A DNA stretch of 64,000 bases from Aquila chrysaetos chrysaetos (GCF_900496995.4 NW_024470393.1:1-64000), one strand, 5' to 3'; shown: positions 11,245-31,870, counted from the first letter of the stretch. Made by a program: numbers and translations. The notes: a model not told the origin generated them from the sequence alone.

Positions 11245-11309
11245 CGCCGCCACGCCCTCAGGGCGGGGCAGGGCGGGGCCAACAGCCCCCCTGCCCCGCC
11301 CGCTGTTGT

Positions 11310-11315
11310 AATACA
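11310..11315 (+). terminator. Possible GRM6 polyadenylation signal (AATACA)
   Basis: There is no AATAAA in the short stretch after the GRM6 stop (11242-11244). AATACA, a known weak variant, lies 66 bp downstream, followed by GT-rich sequence. Assignment is tentative. Confidence 0.4.
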
Positions 11316-11420
11316 GTCGCGTCTGCAAACAGATGTCTGGGTCCCCCTTTTTTTTTGGGGGGGGGGGGGGGGTGTTCCAGCTGACACAAAGGGAGGGGAG
11401 CAAAGTGGGGGTGCAACAAG

Positions 11421-11426
11421 TTTATT
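11421..11426 (-). terminator. ZWINT polyadenylation signal (AATAAA)
   Basis: TTTATT on the plus strand gives AATAAA on the minus strand, 76 bp past the proposed ZWINT stop. Only about 105 bp separate it from the putative GRM6 signal, so the two genes end tail to tail. Confidence 0.7.
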
Positions 11427-11501
11427 GGGGGGGGTGGGGACCCCCCCCATTTTCAGTGGGGCTCAGACACCGAGAGGGTGGGGTTTTTGGGGGGGGGGGG
11501 G

Positions 11502-14500
11502 TCACTTGGGGGTCCCCACCAGCAGCTCCAGCCACTCTGTCAGCGTCGGGGAGGCCGAGGGCGGCTGGGGGGGGGCAGAGAGAAAAGGGGGGGGCGTTGG
11601 GGGGAAGATTGACCCCTAAGTGCCCCCCCCAAACACCCCCAGGGACCCCCCCAAGTGCCCCCCCCCAGGACCCCAACCCCTCCCCAGAGACCCCCAAGTG
11701 CCCCCCCCACGATCCCCAACCCCCCCCCCCCCAGGACCCCAAAACCCCACCCAGGGCCCCCCAACTGCCCCCCCAGGACCGCAAAACCCCACCCAGGGCC
11801 CCCCAAGTGCCCCCCCCAGGACCCCACCCCCAGGGCCCCCTAAAATTGACGCCCCCCCCCCCCCCCCCCTCACTCACAGAAATAGCGGGGACCCCCGCAG
11901 GGGGGGGCAGGAGGCGAACACCCCCCCCCAGCCCGAGGATAACCCGCTTCCAATTCCAAGGTCCAGACAATTTCGGAACCCCGAGGACCCCCCAGCACCC
12001 GCAGGCGTCCCAGTTCCGGCTCCCAGTCCAGGGCAAACCTTTTTTTTTTTTTTAAGGGGGGGGGACACGGAATTAAGGGGGGGGGGGGTCGTTTTCCTCC
12101 TCCTCACCCCCCCCCCAATTCCCCCCCCCCCCCCCCGGCCTCACCTGCGCTGGAGCTGTTCCACTTCGGCCCACAGGGGGCGCCCTTCCCAGCAGCGCCC
12201 CTGCAGCTCCAGCAGCCCCGGGCCCAGCGGGGGGGGCAGGGGAGGGGGCGGAGTCTACGAAGGGAGTAGGGCGGGGATTGGTTGAGAAGTTGGGGAGGGG
12301 GCGTGGCACCCCCATGGCCACACCTCCATCTTGGATGCCTGAGTAACGGGCCCCAGGTGCCCCAAGTCTGCTCTAAGACCCCCAAGTGTGCCCCCCCCCC
12401 GCCCCCCAAATCCCCCTCCAGCCCCCCAAGTGCCCCCCCAATCCTCTCCAGGACCCCCAAGTGTCCCTCCAAATTGCCCCCAGCCCCCCCAAATCTCCTC
12501 TCAGCCCCGCAAGCACCCCCACAAACCCTCTCCATAGCCCCCCAAGTGCCCCCCCCAAAACTCCTCTCAGCCCCCCAAGTGCTCCCCCTGTCCCCCAAAT
12601 CCCCTCTAGGACACCCAAGTGCCCCCCCCAAATCCCCTCTCCGCCCCCCCCAGTGCCCCCCAATCCCCTCCACAGCCCCCCAAGTGCCGCCGCCCCCCCC
12701 TCCCTCCCAATCACCAGGAAGCGGAGGCCCCCCCCCAGCGCTGCGGCGCAGGCGAAGGGTTGGGAAGTTTTCGGGGAGCCCCGGGGGGGGCCCCAACTCC
12801 AGCTCCACCTCCTGGCACCCCGCGGTGGGGGGTGGGGGCAGCACCCGGACCCCCGACAGCGTCTGGTAGAGGCGACACCCAGCACCCGCCCTGCCCCCCC
12901 CCACACGTGTGGGTCCCTTGCTTGGGGGCCCCCCCCCCCCCCCGCTCCTCCTGGGTGCCCCCCAAAATCCTGGGTGCTCCCTAAAGCCCCCCCCCTCCTC
13001 GGGTCCCCCCCTAAACCCCCCCGTCCCCCCCTCCTGGGTGCTCCCCAAGCCCCCCTCCCCTCCCAAACCCCCATCCCCCCCCCGGGTGCCCCCTAGACAC
13101 CCCCCTCCCCCCTCCTGCATGCCCCCAACCCTCCCTCCCCCCCCGTCCTGGGTCCCCCCAAACTCTTGGGTCCCCCCCCCCAAACCCCCCCTCCTGGGTC
13201 CCTCCAAACTCTTGCCCCCCCCCCAAACCCCCCCCCTCCTCCTCCCTCCTGGGTGCTCCCCAAGACCCCCCCCCCCCTCCCCCGGGTGCCCCCTGAACCC
13301 CCTCCCCAGTCCCGCCCCCCCCCCCCCCCCGCGCTGTCCCCGCCCCCTCACCTCTGGACCGCCCCCTCCTGGCGCCGCAGCGCCCCCTGCCGGCCCAGCT
13401 GCTCCCGCCGCCGCTGCTCCACCCGCTGCCGCAGCTGCACCCAAAGGGGGGGGGGGGGGGGGCACGCACATTTTGGGGGGCGAGCACCCATATTTTGGGG
13501 GGGGGGGGAATACTCACACCCCCGCCCCACGGGAGGGGACACCCAGATGGGTGGGGTGGGGGGGGGTTGGTGGGTGAGGGTGGGGTCTCACCTGCTCCCG
13601 TCGCCCCGCGGCCTCACGCACCTTCGCCTCGAGCTCCTCTTTCTGCGGGGTGGGGGGGCAGCACCCGTGGGAGACCCCCAGCACCCACAGCCCCCCCCCA
13701 GCACCCGTATCTCCCCCCTATAGGCCCCCCATTTGCCCCCCCAGCACCCATAGACCCCACCTCAGCACCCATATTTACCCCCAACCCCCCCAGCACCCAC
13801 ATGTACCCCCCCGAGCTCCCATATCTTCCCCTATATCCCCCCCATTTGCCCCCCCAACACCCATAATCCCCCCCCCAGCACCCACAGCCCCCCCCAGCAC
13901 CCATATCTCCCCCATAGGCCCCCCCCCAGCACCCATACACCCCACCTCAGCACCCATATTTACCCCCCCAGCCCCCCCATTTACCCCCCCGAGCTCCCAT
14001 ATCTTCCCCTATATCCCCCCCATTTGCCCCCCCAACACCCATAATCCCCCCCCCAGCACCCACAGCCCCCCCCCAGCACCCGTATCTCCCCCTATAGGCC
14101 CCCCCAGCACCCATAGACCCCCACCTCAGCACCCATATTTACCCCCAACCCCCCCCAGCACCCACATGTACCCCCCCGAGCTCCCATATCTTCCCCTATA
14201 TCCCCCCCATTTGCCCCCCCCAACACCCATAATCCCCCCCCAGCGCCCACAGCCCCCCCCCCAGCACCCATATCTCCCCCATAGGCCCCCCCAGCACCCA
14301 TACACCCCACCTCAGCACCCATATTTACCCCCCAGCCCCCCCCATTTACCCCCCCGAGCTCCCATATCTTCCCCTATATCCCCCCCATTTGCCCCCCCAA
14401 CACCCATAATCCCCCCCCCCAGCCCCCATAGGACCCCCCCAGCACCCACACTTGCCCCCCCAGCCCCCATAGGACCCCCCCAGCACCCACACTTGCCCCC

Positions 14501-16729
14501 CCAGCCCCCATAGGACCCCCCCCCACCCCGTACCTGGCGCAGGCGGGTGCCCAGGACCCCCCGCAGTCGCGGGACCAGGTTGCGACCCCTCCCCAGTTGA
14601 GCGAGGGTGGGGGGCAGGGCCCCCCCCCAGGGCCGCCACCGCCCCCCCGTACCCCTCCTTCAGCTCCCGCCAGCGCCCTCGCGCCTGCGCCCCCGCCTCG
14701 CCTGCAGGGGGCGGGCTTCAGGGACACGCCCATGGGGGGGCGGGACCCAAGCGGGGTGGGGCAGGGACACACCCACCCAGGAGTTTGGGGGGGGGGGTGT
14801 CTTATGGGTGCTGGGGGGGCAAATAGGGGGGCTATAGGAGGAGATATGGGGGCTGTGGGGTCTTATGGGTGCTGAGGGGTGCAAATGGGGGTGCTGGGGG
14901 GGGCTACAGGAGGAGCTATAGGGGCTGGGGGGTCTTATGGGTGCTGGGGGGGCAAGTGTGGGTTCTGGGGGGGGGCTATGGGGGAGATATGAGGGCTGGG
15001 GGGTTAAATGTGGGGGCTGGCGATGTCTATGGGTTCTGGGGGGTTTACGGGTGCTGGGGGGGGGTCCTATGGGTGCTGGGGGGGCTGTGGGTGCTGAGGG
15101 GGGCCAAATGGGGGGCTATACAGGGAGACATGGGGGCTGGGGGGGGTAAATGTGGGTGCTGGGGGGGCTACAGGAGGAGCTATAGGGGCTGGGGGGTCTT
15201 ATGGGTGCTGGGGGGGCAAGTGTGGGTTCTGGGGGGGGGCTATAGGGGGAGATATGAGGGCTGGGGGGTTAAATGTGGGGGCTGGCGATGTCTATGGGTT
15301 CTGGGGGGTTTACGGGTGCTGGGGGGGTCCTATGGGTGCTGGGGGGGCTGTGGGTGCTGAGGGGGGCCAAATGGGGGGCTATACAGGGAGACATGGGGGC
15401 TGGGGGGGGTAAATGTGGGTGCTGGGGGGGCTACAGGAGGAGCTATAGGGGCTGGGGGGTCTTATGGGTGCTGGGGGGGCAAGTGTGGGTTCTGGGGGGG
15501 GGCTATAGGGGGAGATATGAGAGCTGGGGGGTTAAATGTGGGTGCTGGGGGTGTCTATGGGTGCTGGGGGGGCAAATGGGGGGCTATATGGGGAGATATG
15601 GGGGCTGAGGGGGGTAAATGTGGGTGCTGGGGTGTTCTATGGGTGCTGGGGGGGGGTGGAGGGGACCCAGGTGTCGGGGGGGCAGGAGTTTGGGGGTGGT
15701 CGGTGGGACCCAGCAGTTTGGGGGGGTCCCAGGAATTTGGGGGGAGGTTTAGGGGGGACTCAGGAGTTGGGGGGGGGTTCGGGGGGGCGATGACTTACGG
15801 AGTGGGGGGGGGGCCGAGGGGGGCCCCGGGTTCTCGATCACCCCTAGGAGCAGGCGCAGCACCCGCAGCTGGGTGAGGAGCAGCTTCTGCTTCCGACGGG
15901 TGTCCTGGGGGTGGGGGACAAAAGGAATTTGGGGCAGCCAAGGGGGGCAAGTTTTTTTGGGGGGGGTCAGGGGGCAGGTATGGGGGGGGTTAGGAGGCAA
16001 AAGTGGGGGGTCAAGGGGAGGTTTGGGGGGCTGGGAGAAGTTGGAGGGCTCAGGGGCAAATTGGGGGGGATTGAGGAGTAAATGGGGGGTTGGAGACAGG
16101 TTTGGGGGGCAAATAGGGGGTTATGGGCAGGTTTTGGGGGGGTTAGGGGGGCAAATGGGGGGGTTAGGGGCAAGTTTTGGGGGGCATAAGGGGAGGCCAG
16201 GGGCAACAGTGGGGTGCCCGGGGACAGTTATGGGGCACTGTGGGGTAAATAAATAGGAGTGCTGTGGGGCAGACACATATGCCATGGGGCAGTTGTGGGG
16301 CACTGCGGGGACAGTTGTGAGGCAGCTGTGGGTCTCACCACGAGATGTTCGACCAGGACCCGGGCCGGGATGTCACCGTCCTCCTCCTCCAAGGCCAAGG
16401 CGGCCTCCAGGGCCACCAGCGTCCTGGGGAGAAAGGGGACACGCATGGGGACAACCCCCCAGCGCCCCAGGGACACCCGTAGGGACGCCCCCGCCCCTAA
16501 GGACACGAGTGAGGACCCGGAGACCCCCCCAGGGACACGCGTGGGGACCCGGAGACCCCCCGTGGGAACGGAGCCAAGATGGCGGCCGCCCTGAGGGGAT
16601 TTCCCGCGCGCGGGAAAGGCTCCCCATGAGGGTGTCGCGTGGCCCCGGGGGGGGGGGGGGGGGTCGCCCGCGCATGCGCCCCGCTCACCCCCGCGCGCGC
16701 TCCAGCCGCGGCGCCGCCGCCGCCGCCAT
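11502..16729 (-). CDS. ZWINT: ZW10 interactor-like kinetochore protein
   Basis: ZWINT binds KNL1 at the outer kinetochore and helps recruit the RZZ complex. Nine minus-strand exons are proposed: 16729-16689, 16423-16339, 15904-15799, 14701-14534, 13642-13592, 13434-13352, 12890-12715, 12254-12145 and 11564-11502. The core reads IPARVLVEHLVDTRRKQKLL then LTQLRVL, aligning with human ZWINT LPAKILVEFVVDSQKKDKLL then CSQLQV. Next comes GRWRELKEGY, aligning with EQWKELKATY, then a charged coiled coil (KEELEAKVREAAGRREQ, LRQRVEQRRREQLGRQ) and LYQTLSGVRVL, aligning with LYTLQGKLLF. Phases agree if one extra G in a homopolymer is allowed in each of exons 4 and 7. The frame of the last exon (TLTEWLELLVGTPK) and the acceptor of exon 7 are uncertain. 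The region after LYQTLSG is longer than in human. Human ZWINT is on chromosome 10, so synteny does not support the call; it rests on sequence. Confidence 0.75.
11600..11860. repeat. C-rich minisatellite in the last ZWINT intron
   Basis: Units such as AGGACCCCAAAACCCCACCC and GCCCCCCAAGTGCCCCCC are repeated several times. The rest of 11861-12144 holds long C, G and T homopolymers and no recognisable exon. Confidence 0.8.
12360..12690. repeat. CCCCCCAAGTGCCCCCC array in ZWINT intron 7
   Basis: About 8-10 degenerate units of around 35 bp with AAGTGCCCCCCCAAAT and CCTCTCAGCCCCCC motifs. A related C-rich stretch (GGGTGCTCCCCAA units) fills 12900-13330 in intron 6. Confidence 0.8.
13655..14530. 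repeat. CAGCACCCATAT array, left inverted arm beside ZWINT exon 4
   Basis: Units combine CAGCACCCATATCTCCCC, CTATAGGCCCCCC and CCCATTTGCCCCCCCAACACC, repeated over about 870 bp. The array is the reverse complement of the one at 14795-15660. The 168-bp ZWINT exon 4 lies between them. Confidence 0.88.
14795..15660. repeat. GGGTGCTGGGGGG array, right inverted arm beside ZWINT exon 4
   Basis: Units combine TATGGGTGCTGGGGGGGCAA, GGGGAGATATGGGGGCTG and GGGCTATAGGGG, including two long repeats of about 290 bp (about 14890-15180 and 15180-15470). It mirrors 13655-14530 on the other strand. Confidence 0.88.
15905..16338. repeat. G-rich repeats in ZWINT intron 2
   Basis: Degenerate GGGGGTTAGGGGGCAAAT units give way to GTGGGGCACTGTGGGG units before the exon at 16339. 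No coding sequence was seen. Confidence 0.65.
16600..16617. promoter_or_regulatory. Palindromic E2F-type site in ZWINT intron 1
   Basis: TTTCCCGCGCGCGGGAAA is a perfect 18-bp palindrome. It contains two back-to-back E2F consensus sites (TTTCCCGC and its complement) about 110 bp inside the ZWINT start codon. A YY1-type AAGATGGCGGC lies just upstream at about 16577. Both suit a cell-cycle gene with a CpG promoter. Confidence 0.75.
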
Positions 16730-16739
16730 CACCGCCGGT

Positions 16740-17000
16740 TCTTCCCGCTCTCCCGCTTCGCTCCACCCACACCGGGGGCGACGGCCAATCACCGCCCGCT
16801 GTCCCTTCCCTCACACCCCCACGCCGGTAACCAATCGTCGCGCGGCAACGCCCCCCTGGAAGGGCACGGCCAATCGCCGTACGCTAGAGAGAGGAAGGGG
16901 GGTTTGGGGAGGCCCCGCCCACTCGTTGCCGTGGTGACGAGCTCTTGGGCCGCCATTTTGAAAGGGGCGGGGAGCAGCGGCCGCCATTTTGGAAGGGGCG
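16740..17000 (-). promoter_or_regulatory. ZWINT CpG promoter with three CCAAT boxes
   Basis: CCAAT occurs at 16795-16799, 16831-16835 and 16870-16874, all in the same orientation and spaced 36 and 39 bp, a layout seen in NF-Y-driven G2/M genes. Two GCCGCCATTTTG elements (YY1-like, reverse) with GGGGCGGGG GC boxes follow at about 16948-17005. The segment lies just upstream of the ZWINT start and downstream of TSR2. Confidence 0.65.
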
Positions 17001-17019
17001 GGGAGAGGGGTTGGACTGG

Positions 17020-17225
17020 GAAGGACTGGGCTATACTGGGAGGGGCTGGAAGGGAGAGAGAGGGCACTGGCGGATACTGGGATATACTGGGAAGCACTGG
17101 GAAGGAGAGAGAGGGCACTGTGAGGGGACTGGGCTGTGGTGGGAAGGGACAAGGCTGTACTGGGAGGCACTGGGAGGGGACTGGAGTAGACTGGGAGGCA
17201 CTGCGAGGCAACTGGAATACAAATC
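17020..17225 (+). repeat. ACTGGGA minisatellite between TSR2 and ZWINT
   Basis: Short units ACTGGGATATACTGGGA and GGGAGGCACTGGGAGGGGAC are repeated about a dozen times. They belong to the same family as the GRM6, TSR2 and PHF8 intron arrays. Confidence 0.85.
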
Positions 17226-17279
17226 CTCCTCCACATGATTCCTCTTTCCACACCCCCCCCCAAATCGGGGGGGGGGCCC

Positions 17280-17285
17280 TTTATT
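17280..17285 (-). terminator. TSR2 polyadenylation signal (AATAAA)
   Basis: TTTATT on the plus strand lies 85 bp beyond the TSR2 stop codon, giving a canonical AATAAA for the minus-strand transcript. Confidence 0.75.
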
Positions 17286-17369
17286 CCCCTCCCCGCGACT
17301 TGGGGGGCGGGGCAGGGGCGGGTCCCCCAAGTTGGGGGGTGGGGCAGGGCCCCGCCCCCCCCCCCCCCC

Positions 17370-19130
17370 TCATCGTCGCCGCCTCCGCACCAGGGTCCAG
17401 CCGTCGGGGGGGGGGGGGGGGGTCCCGCACTCCATCGCCTGGGGAGGGGGGGGGGGAAATGATATCATCAGTGTGTCAAATGACATCATCAGTGTGTCGA
17501 ATGACATCATCAGTCCGCCATGCCCCCCCTTTGGTGACAGCATCAGGGTGAGCGGTTCCCCCCCCCCCCCTCAGCTCAATGACATCATCGCTGCTCCCTC
17601 ATCCCAGGGGTGTGTTTCCCCCCCTCAGTCTGATGACATCATTCCCACCCCACCCACCCCAGGGGCATGCTCCCCCCTCCAGTTTGATGACATCATCACC
17701 ACCACTCCCCCACCTGAATCCTGGGGGTCCCTCCCCCAACTCAGTGACACCATCAGAGGCCCCCCCCCCCCCAATAAAATGACATCACCAGCACATCCCT
17801 GCCCGTTTTGATGACATCATCACCCTTACCTCTTCCTCCTCGTCCTCCTCCTCCTCGCTGCTCTCCTCCCCCCCCTCCTGGTGGGGGGGGGGGGTCCGGG
17901 GGGGTGTGTCCCCCTCAGGTGTGGGCGGGGCATGGGCGGGGCTTTCCTCCAGGTGGGCAGTGGCCAGGGCGGCTCGGAGGGCGGGGCCGCGGCGAGCCAG
18001 AGCCCCCAGGGCCTCCCCCACCCCCCCCGCGTCCCCCCGGCTGGCCTGGGCGAAGAGAGTCACCAGCTCCCGGCTGACCTGAGGGGAGACTGGGGGTTAC
18101 TGGGAGGGACTGGGATAGACTGGGAGAGGGCTGGGATAGACTGGGAGGGGACTGGGATAGACTGGGAGGGGACTGGGATAGACTGGGAGGGGACTGGGAT
18201 AGACTGGGAGGGACTGGGGGGGTTGGGAGGGGACTGGGATAGACTGGGGGGGGACTGGGAGGGACTGGGGGCATACTGGTTTGTACTGGGAGAGGACTGG
18301 GATGGGATAAGGGACACTGGAGAGTGCTAGTAAGAGCCTGGGGGGGGGGGGGGGGGGAGACTGGGCTGTACTGGAGTGACTAGGGGTGGCTGGGAGCCTA
18401 CTGGGAGCATACTGGTTTATACTGGTTTATACTGGTCTATACCTGCCGCAGGCTGCCATCCTCCACTGCCGTGTCGAACTCGTTATCCATCACCTCGGCC
18501 AGGAACTCCTCCACCTCCTCCTCCCCCAGTTCTGCTGTTGGGGGGGGGGGGGGGGAAGGGGTGTGGTCACCCCTCCCCCCACCCCTGGGGGCGGGGCCAC
18601 CGCCGGGTGGGGGTGGGGGGAGGGGCAGGGGTGGGGGGAGGGGCGCGGCTCACCATTTTGGGCGAAAAACTCCTGCAGGGCTCCCGCCAACCACGTCGCT
18701 TTTTCGGGGCTCTGGGGGCCCCCGAAACCGTGGGCCACCGCCAGCTGCGGGGGGGGGGGGGGGAGGGGGCGGTTGGGGACACACCCCTCCCCCACCCCAC
18801 CCCTCCTGTCCCCACGGGGTGCCCCTCCCCCCCTCCGGGTCATTTTGGGGTCTCCCCCCCCCCCCCCCCTCCCGCTCCTCCTTTTGGCATCACTGGGGTG
18901 GTCCCCGAAGGGGCCCCTCCCCCCCCCAGCCCCAAGCAATGGCCTCTCCCCTCCCCCAGCATCACTGGGGGGGGTCCCAAAGTGGCCCCTCCCCCACTGT
19001 CTCCCCCTCCCCCCTCAACCCCCCCCTCCCCCGTGCTCCCCTCCCCCACCTGGAGCGCGGCCCAGCCGCCCAGCACCGCCCGCACCCCCCGGGCGAACAA
19101 GCCCCCTTCTTCTAACCCGGGGGCCGCCAT
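17370..19130 (-). CDS. TSR2: Pre-rRNA processing protein TSR2, ribosome maturation factor
   Basis: TSR2 is a chaperone for eS26 (RPS26) and acts in 18S rRNA maturation. Five minus-strand exons with correct borders and phases are 19130-19050, 18744-18654, 18534-18443, 18078-17830 and 17438-17370. They give about 193 codons against 191 in human. The protein starts MAAPGLEEGGLFARGVRAVL. It contains AHGFGGPQSPEKATWLAG, the acidic EEEVEEFLAEVMDNEFDT segment and VEDGSLRQV, then an acidic tail (EESSEEEEDEEEE). It ends DGWTLVRRRRR, matching human DGWTIVRRKK. The frame is intact throughout, even through long C-runs. It is head to head with WNK3, the same pairing as on human Xp11.22. Confidence 0.95.
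17455..17825. repeat. Array of TGACATCATC motifs in the last TSR2 intron
   Basis: ATGACATCATC or close variants occur about ten times at 25-60 bp intervals (for example 17486, 17505, 17579, 17633, 17686, 17811), separated by C-rich spacers. TGACATCA resembles a CRE/AP-1 half-palindrome. The last copy abuts the donor of the preceding exon. Confidence 0.8.
18085..18440 (+). repeat. ACTGGGATAGACTGGGAGGG array in a TSR2 intron
   Basis: About 15 units of GACTGGGATAGACTGGGAGG, ending in ACTGGTTTATACTGG units next to the exon at 18443. This is the same unit family as at 2839-5080 and 17020-17225. Confidence 0.88.
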
Positions 19131-20834
19131 TACGACGTCTACGCAGTCCCCGCCGACCGAGCGCCGAGCTCACCGAGCGGCCCCGCCAGCCGAGCGCCGA
19201 GCGAGCGATGGGGAGAAGGGAAAAGGGGAGGGGGGGAGGAGGAGGCGTGGCCGAGGGAGGGGCGGGGCGGGGCTAAAGGCGGGAGGCCGGAAAGGACTAC
19301 AGTTCCCGGCGGCCCCCGCGCGGCGGCGGTGGTCACGTGACGCAGGTGAGCGGGAGGGGCGGGGGGAGGGAGGGAGGGGAGCGGGGCGTATGGGGGGCTA
19401 TGGGGGGGGCGGGGGGGGGGGCCTATGGGGGCTAGAGGGGGTGGGGGGAGTGTAGAGGGGCTCCTGGGGGGGGGGGGGGCACGCGGGGGCTGGAGGGGAT
19501 ACGGGGGTGTAGGGGGGCTATAGGGGGTGGGGGGGCATAGGGGGGCTATAGGGGATGTGGGGGCATAAAAGGGCCATAGGGGGTGGGGGGGCGTATGGGG
19601 GCTATAGGGGGTGGGGGGGTGCACGGGGGCTATAGGGGGTGCGGGGGCATAGAAGGGCTACAGGGGATGAGGGACTATACGGGGGCTGTAGGAGTGGGGG
19701 GGCATATGGGGGCTATAGGGGATGTGGGGGCATAAAGGAGCTATAGGGGGTGGGGGGGCATATGGGGGTTATAGGGGGTGGGGGGTGCACGGGGGCTATA
19801 GGGGGTGTGGGGGCCATCGGGGATGTGGGGGCATAAAAGGGCTATAGGGGATGTGGGAATATACGGGGACTGTAGGGGTGGGGGGCATATGGGGGCTATA
19901 GGGGGTGTGGGGCTACATGGGGGCTATAGGGGATAAGGGAGCATGAAAGGGCTATAGGGGGTGTGGGGACATATGGGGGCTATGGGGGTGTGGGGCTACA
20001 TGGGGGCTATAGGGGATAAGGGAGCATGAAAGGGCTATAGGGGGTGTGGGGCTACATGGGGGCTATAGGGGGTGGGGGGCTACATGGGGGCTATAGAGGG
20101 TATTGAGATACATGGGGGCTATAGGGGCTGTGGGGCACATGGTGCCTATAGGGGTTATGGGGGTACACAGGCTATAGGGGGTTGGGGGGGACATACGGGG
20201 GCTATAGGGGGTGGGTACTGGTCGGAACTGGGCATACACCACAGCTAGAAGACATATAGGGGCTATGGGACCTATAGGGGCTATAGGGGGAGGGGTACAG
20301 GGTGGGTCTGGAGGCGGGGGGGGCTACACCCACAGGGTACCTATAGATCCCATAGCGGGTGGGTGGGGCCTGGGGTACCTATAGGATCTGGTGGGGGGGA
20401 AGCCACCTGCCATCAGGACTCCTTCCTCTGGAGGAAGAGGAGGCGAGCGGGGGGGGGTGCCACCCCCCCTCCGGAATTTTGGGGACCCCCCTAATTAACC
20501 CCTCCCCCCAATCACCCCCCCCCCCCCCCCCCGCTTAACGAAGCCTCTTTGTTTCCCCAACAGGTCCCCCCCATAAGGGGGGGGGGGGGTGACACCGCCA
20601 CCACCGGTGACACCAAGCGGGGGGGGGGACAACACCCCCAAAATCGAGGTAACCCCATTGGGGACCCCCCCAAAACCCCACCCTGGACACCTGGGTCCCC
20701 CCCCCCCTTCCACCCCTCCCATAGATCCACAGGGTCAACCGAGCCACCCTTGGGAACCTCTTTATTTGGGGGGGGGGGGTCCCCCTCAGCGCACCCCAGT
20801 ATTTAAGGGGGGGTGGGGGTGGGTGAGGACAACC
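19131..20834. promoter_or_regulatory. Divergent TSR2/WNK3 intergenic region with G-rich array
   Basis: The TSR2 and WNK3 starts are 1.7 kb apart on opposite strands. The first 250 bp is CpG-rich and lies next to the TSR2 start. From about 19380 to 20330 it becomes an array of GGGGGCTATAGGGGGTG and GGGGCATAT units of about 40 bp, dozens of copies. Then a mixed C/G homopolymer stretch leads to the WNK3 ATG. WNK3 5' UTR exons may lie here but cannot be defined. Confidence 0.6.
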
Positions 20835-30841
<10,007 letters not shown>

Positions 30842-31870
30842 GTGAAGGGGGGGCCCCCCGGTACCCTAAAACTGCTGCTCCTCCCCCAAATCCCCTTGTT
30901 TTACCCCCACCCCCCCTATTTTGGGTGCCACCCCCCGTTCCCACATCCCCCTTCCCCGGGTGACCCCAATTTTCGGTCCCCAAATCGCCTCATTTCACCC
31001 CCCTCCTTGGTTTGGCCCCCCTGTAGGGTGAACCCCAATTTTCATCCCCCAAATTGCCTCATTTTACCCCCAAATCCACCTTTTTGGGGGTCTGATGCCC
31101 CCCCCGGGGGTTGATCCCAGTTTTCACCCTCAAAATCACCTTGTTTTGCCCCAAAACCCCCTTTTTTGTGGCCTGCCCCCCACCATGTAGTGACCCCAAT
31201 TTTCGGCCCCCAAATCACCTCGTTTCATCCCAAAACTTCTTTTTTGGGGCCTATTGCCCCTTTTTGGGCCTTCCCCATGAGGTGGCCCCACTTTTTGGCC
31301 CCCAAATCACATTGATTCACCCCAAAACCCCCTTTTTTGCAGCCTGCCCCCCACCATGAGATGACCCCAATTTTCAGCCCCCAAATCATCCCATTTCACC
31401 CCAAAACTCCTTTTTTGGGCCTATTGCCCCTTTTTAGCCCCCCCCCATGAGGTGACCCCAGTTTTTGGCCCCAAAATCGCATCAATTCACCCCCAAACCC
31501 CCTTTTTTGAGGCCTGCGCCCTCCCCATGGGGTGACCCTACTTTTCGGTCCCCAAATCACCTAATTTCCCACCCAAAACCCCCATGTTTTGCCCCATCAT
31601 GAGATGACCCCACTTTTCAGACGTTAAATCACCTCGCTTCCCCCCCAAACCCCCTTTTTTGGGCCTATCCCCCTTTTTGCTCCCCCCCCATGAGGTGACC
31701 CCAATTTTTAACCCTAAATCAGCCTCGTTTCACCCCAAAACCCCATGGGTTGAACCCCAACCCCTCGCTCACCCCCTCATTTGCCACCAAATCCCTGTTT
31801 TTGCCCCCGAAACCACTGGGAGCCCCAAAACTGCCGTATTTCACCCCAACCCGCCCCCCACAGGCCTGGG
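30842..31870 (+). repeat. CCCCAATTTTCGGCCCCCAA array after the WNK3 stop
   Basis: About ten degenerate units of around 80 bp with CCCCAATTTTCGG, AAATCACCTCGTTTCACCCC and CCCCTTTTTTGGGCC. This is probably WNK3 3' UTR or flank. No exon of another gene was recognised. Confidence 0.8.
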
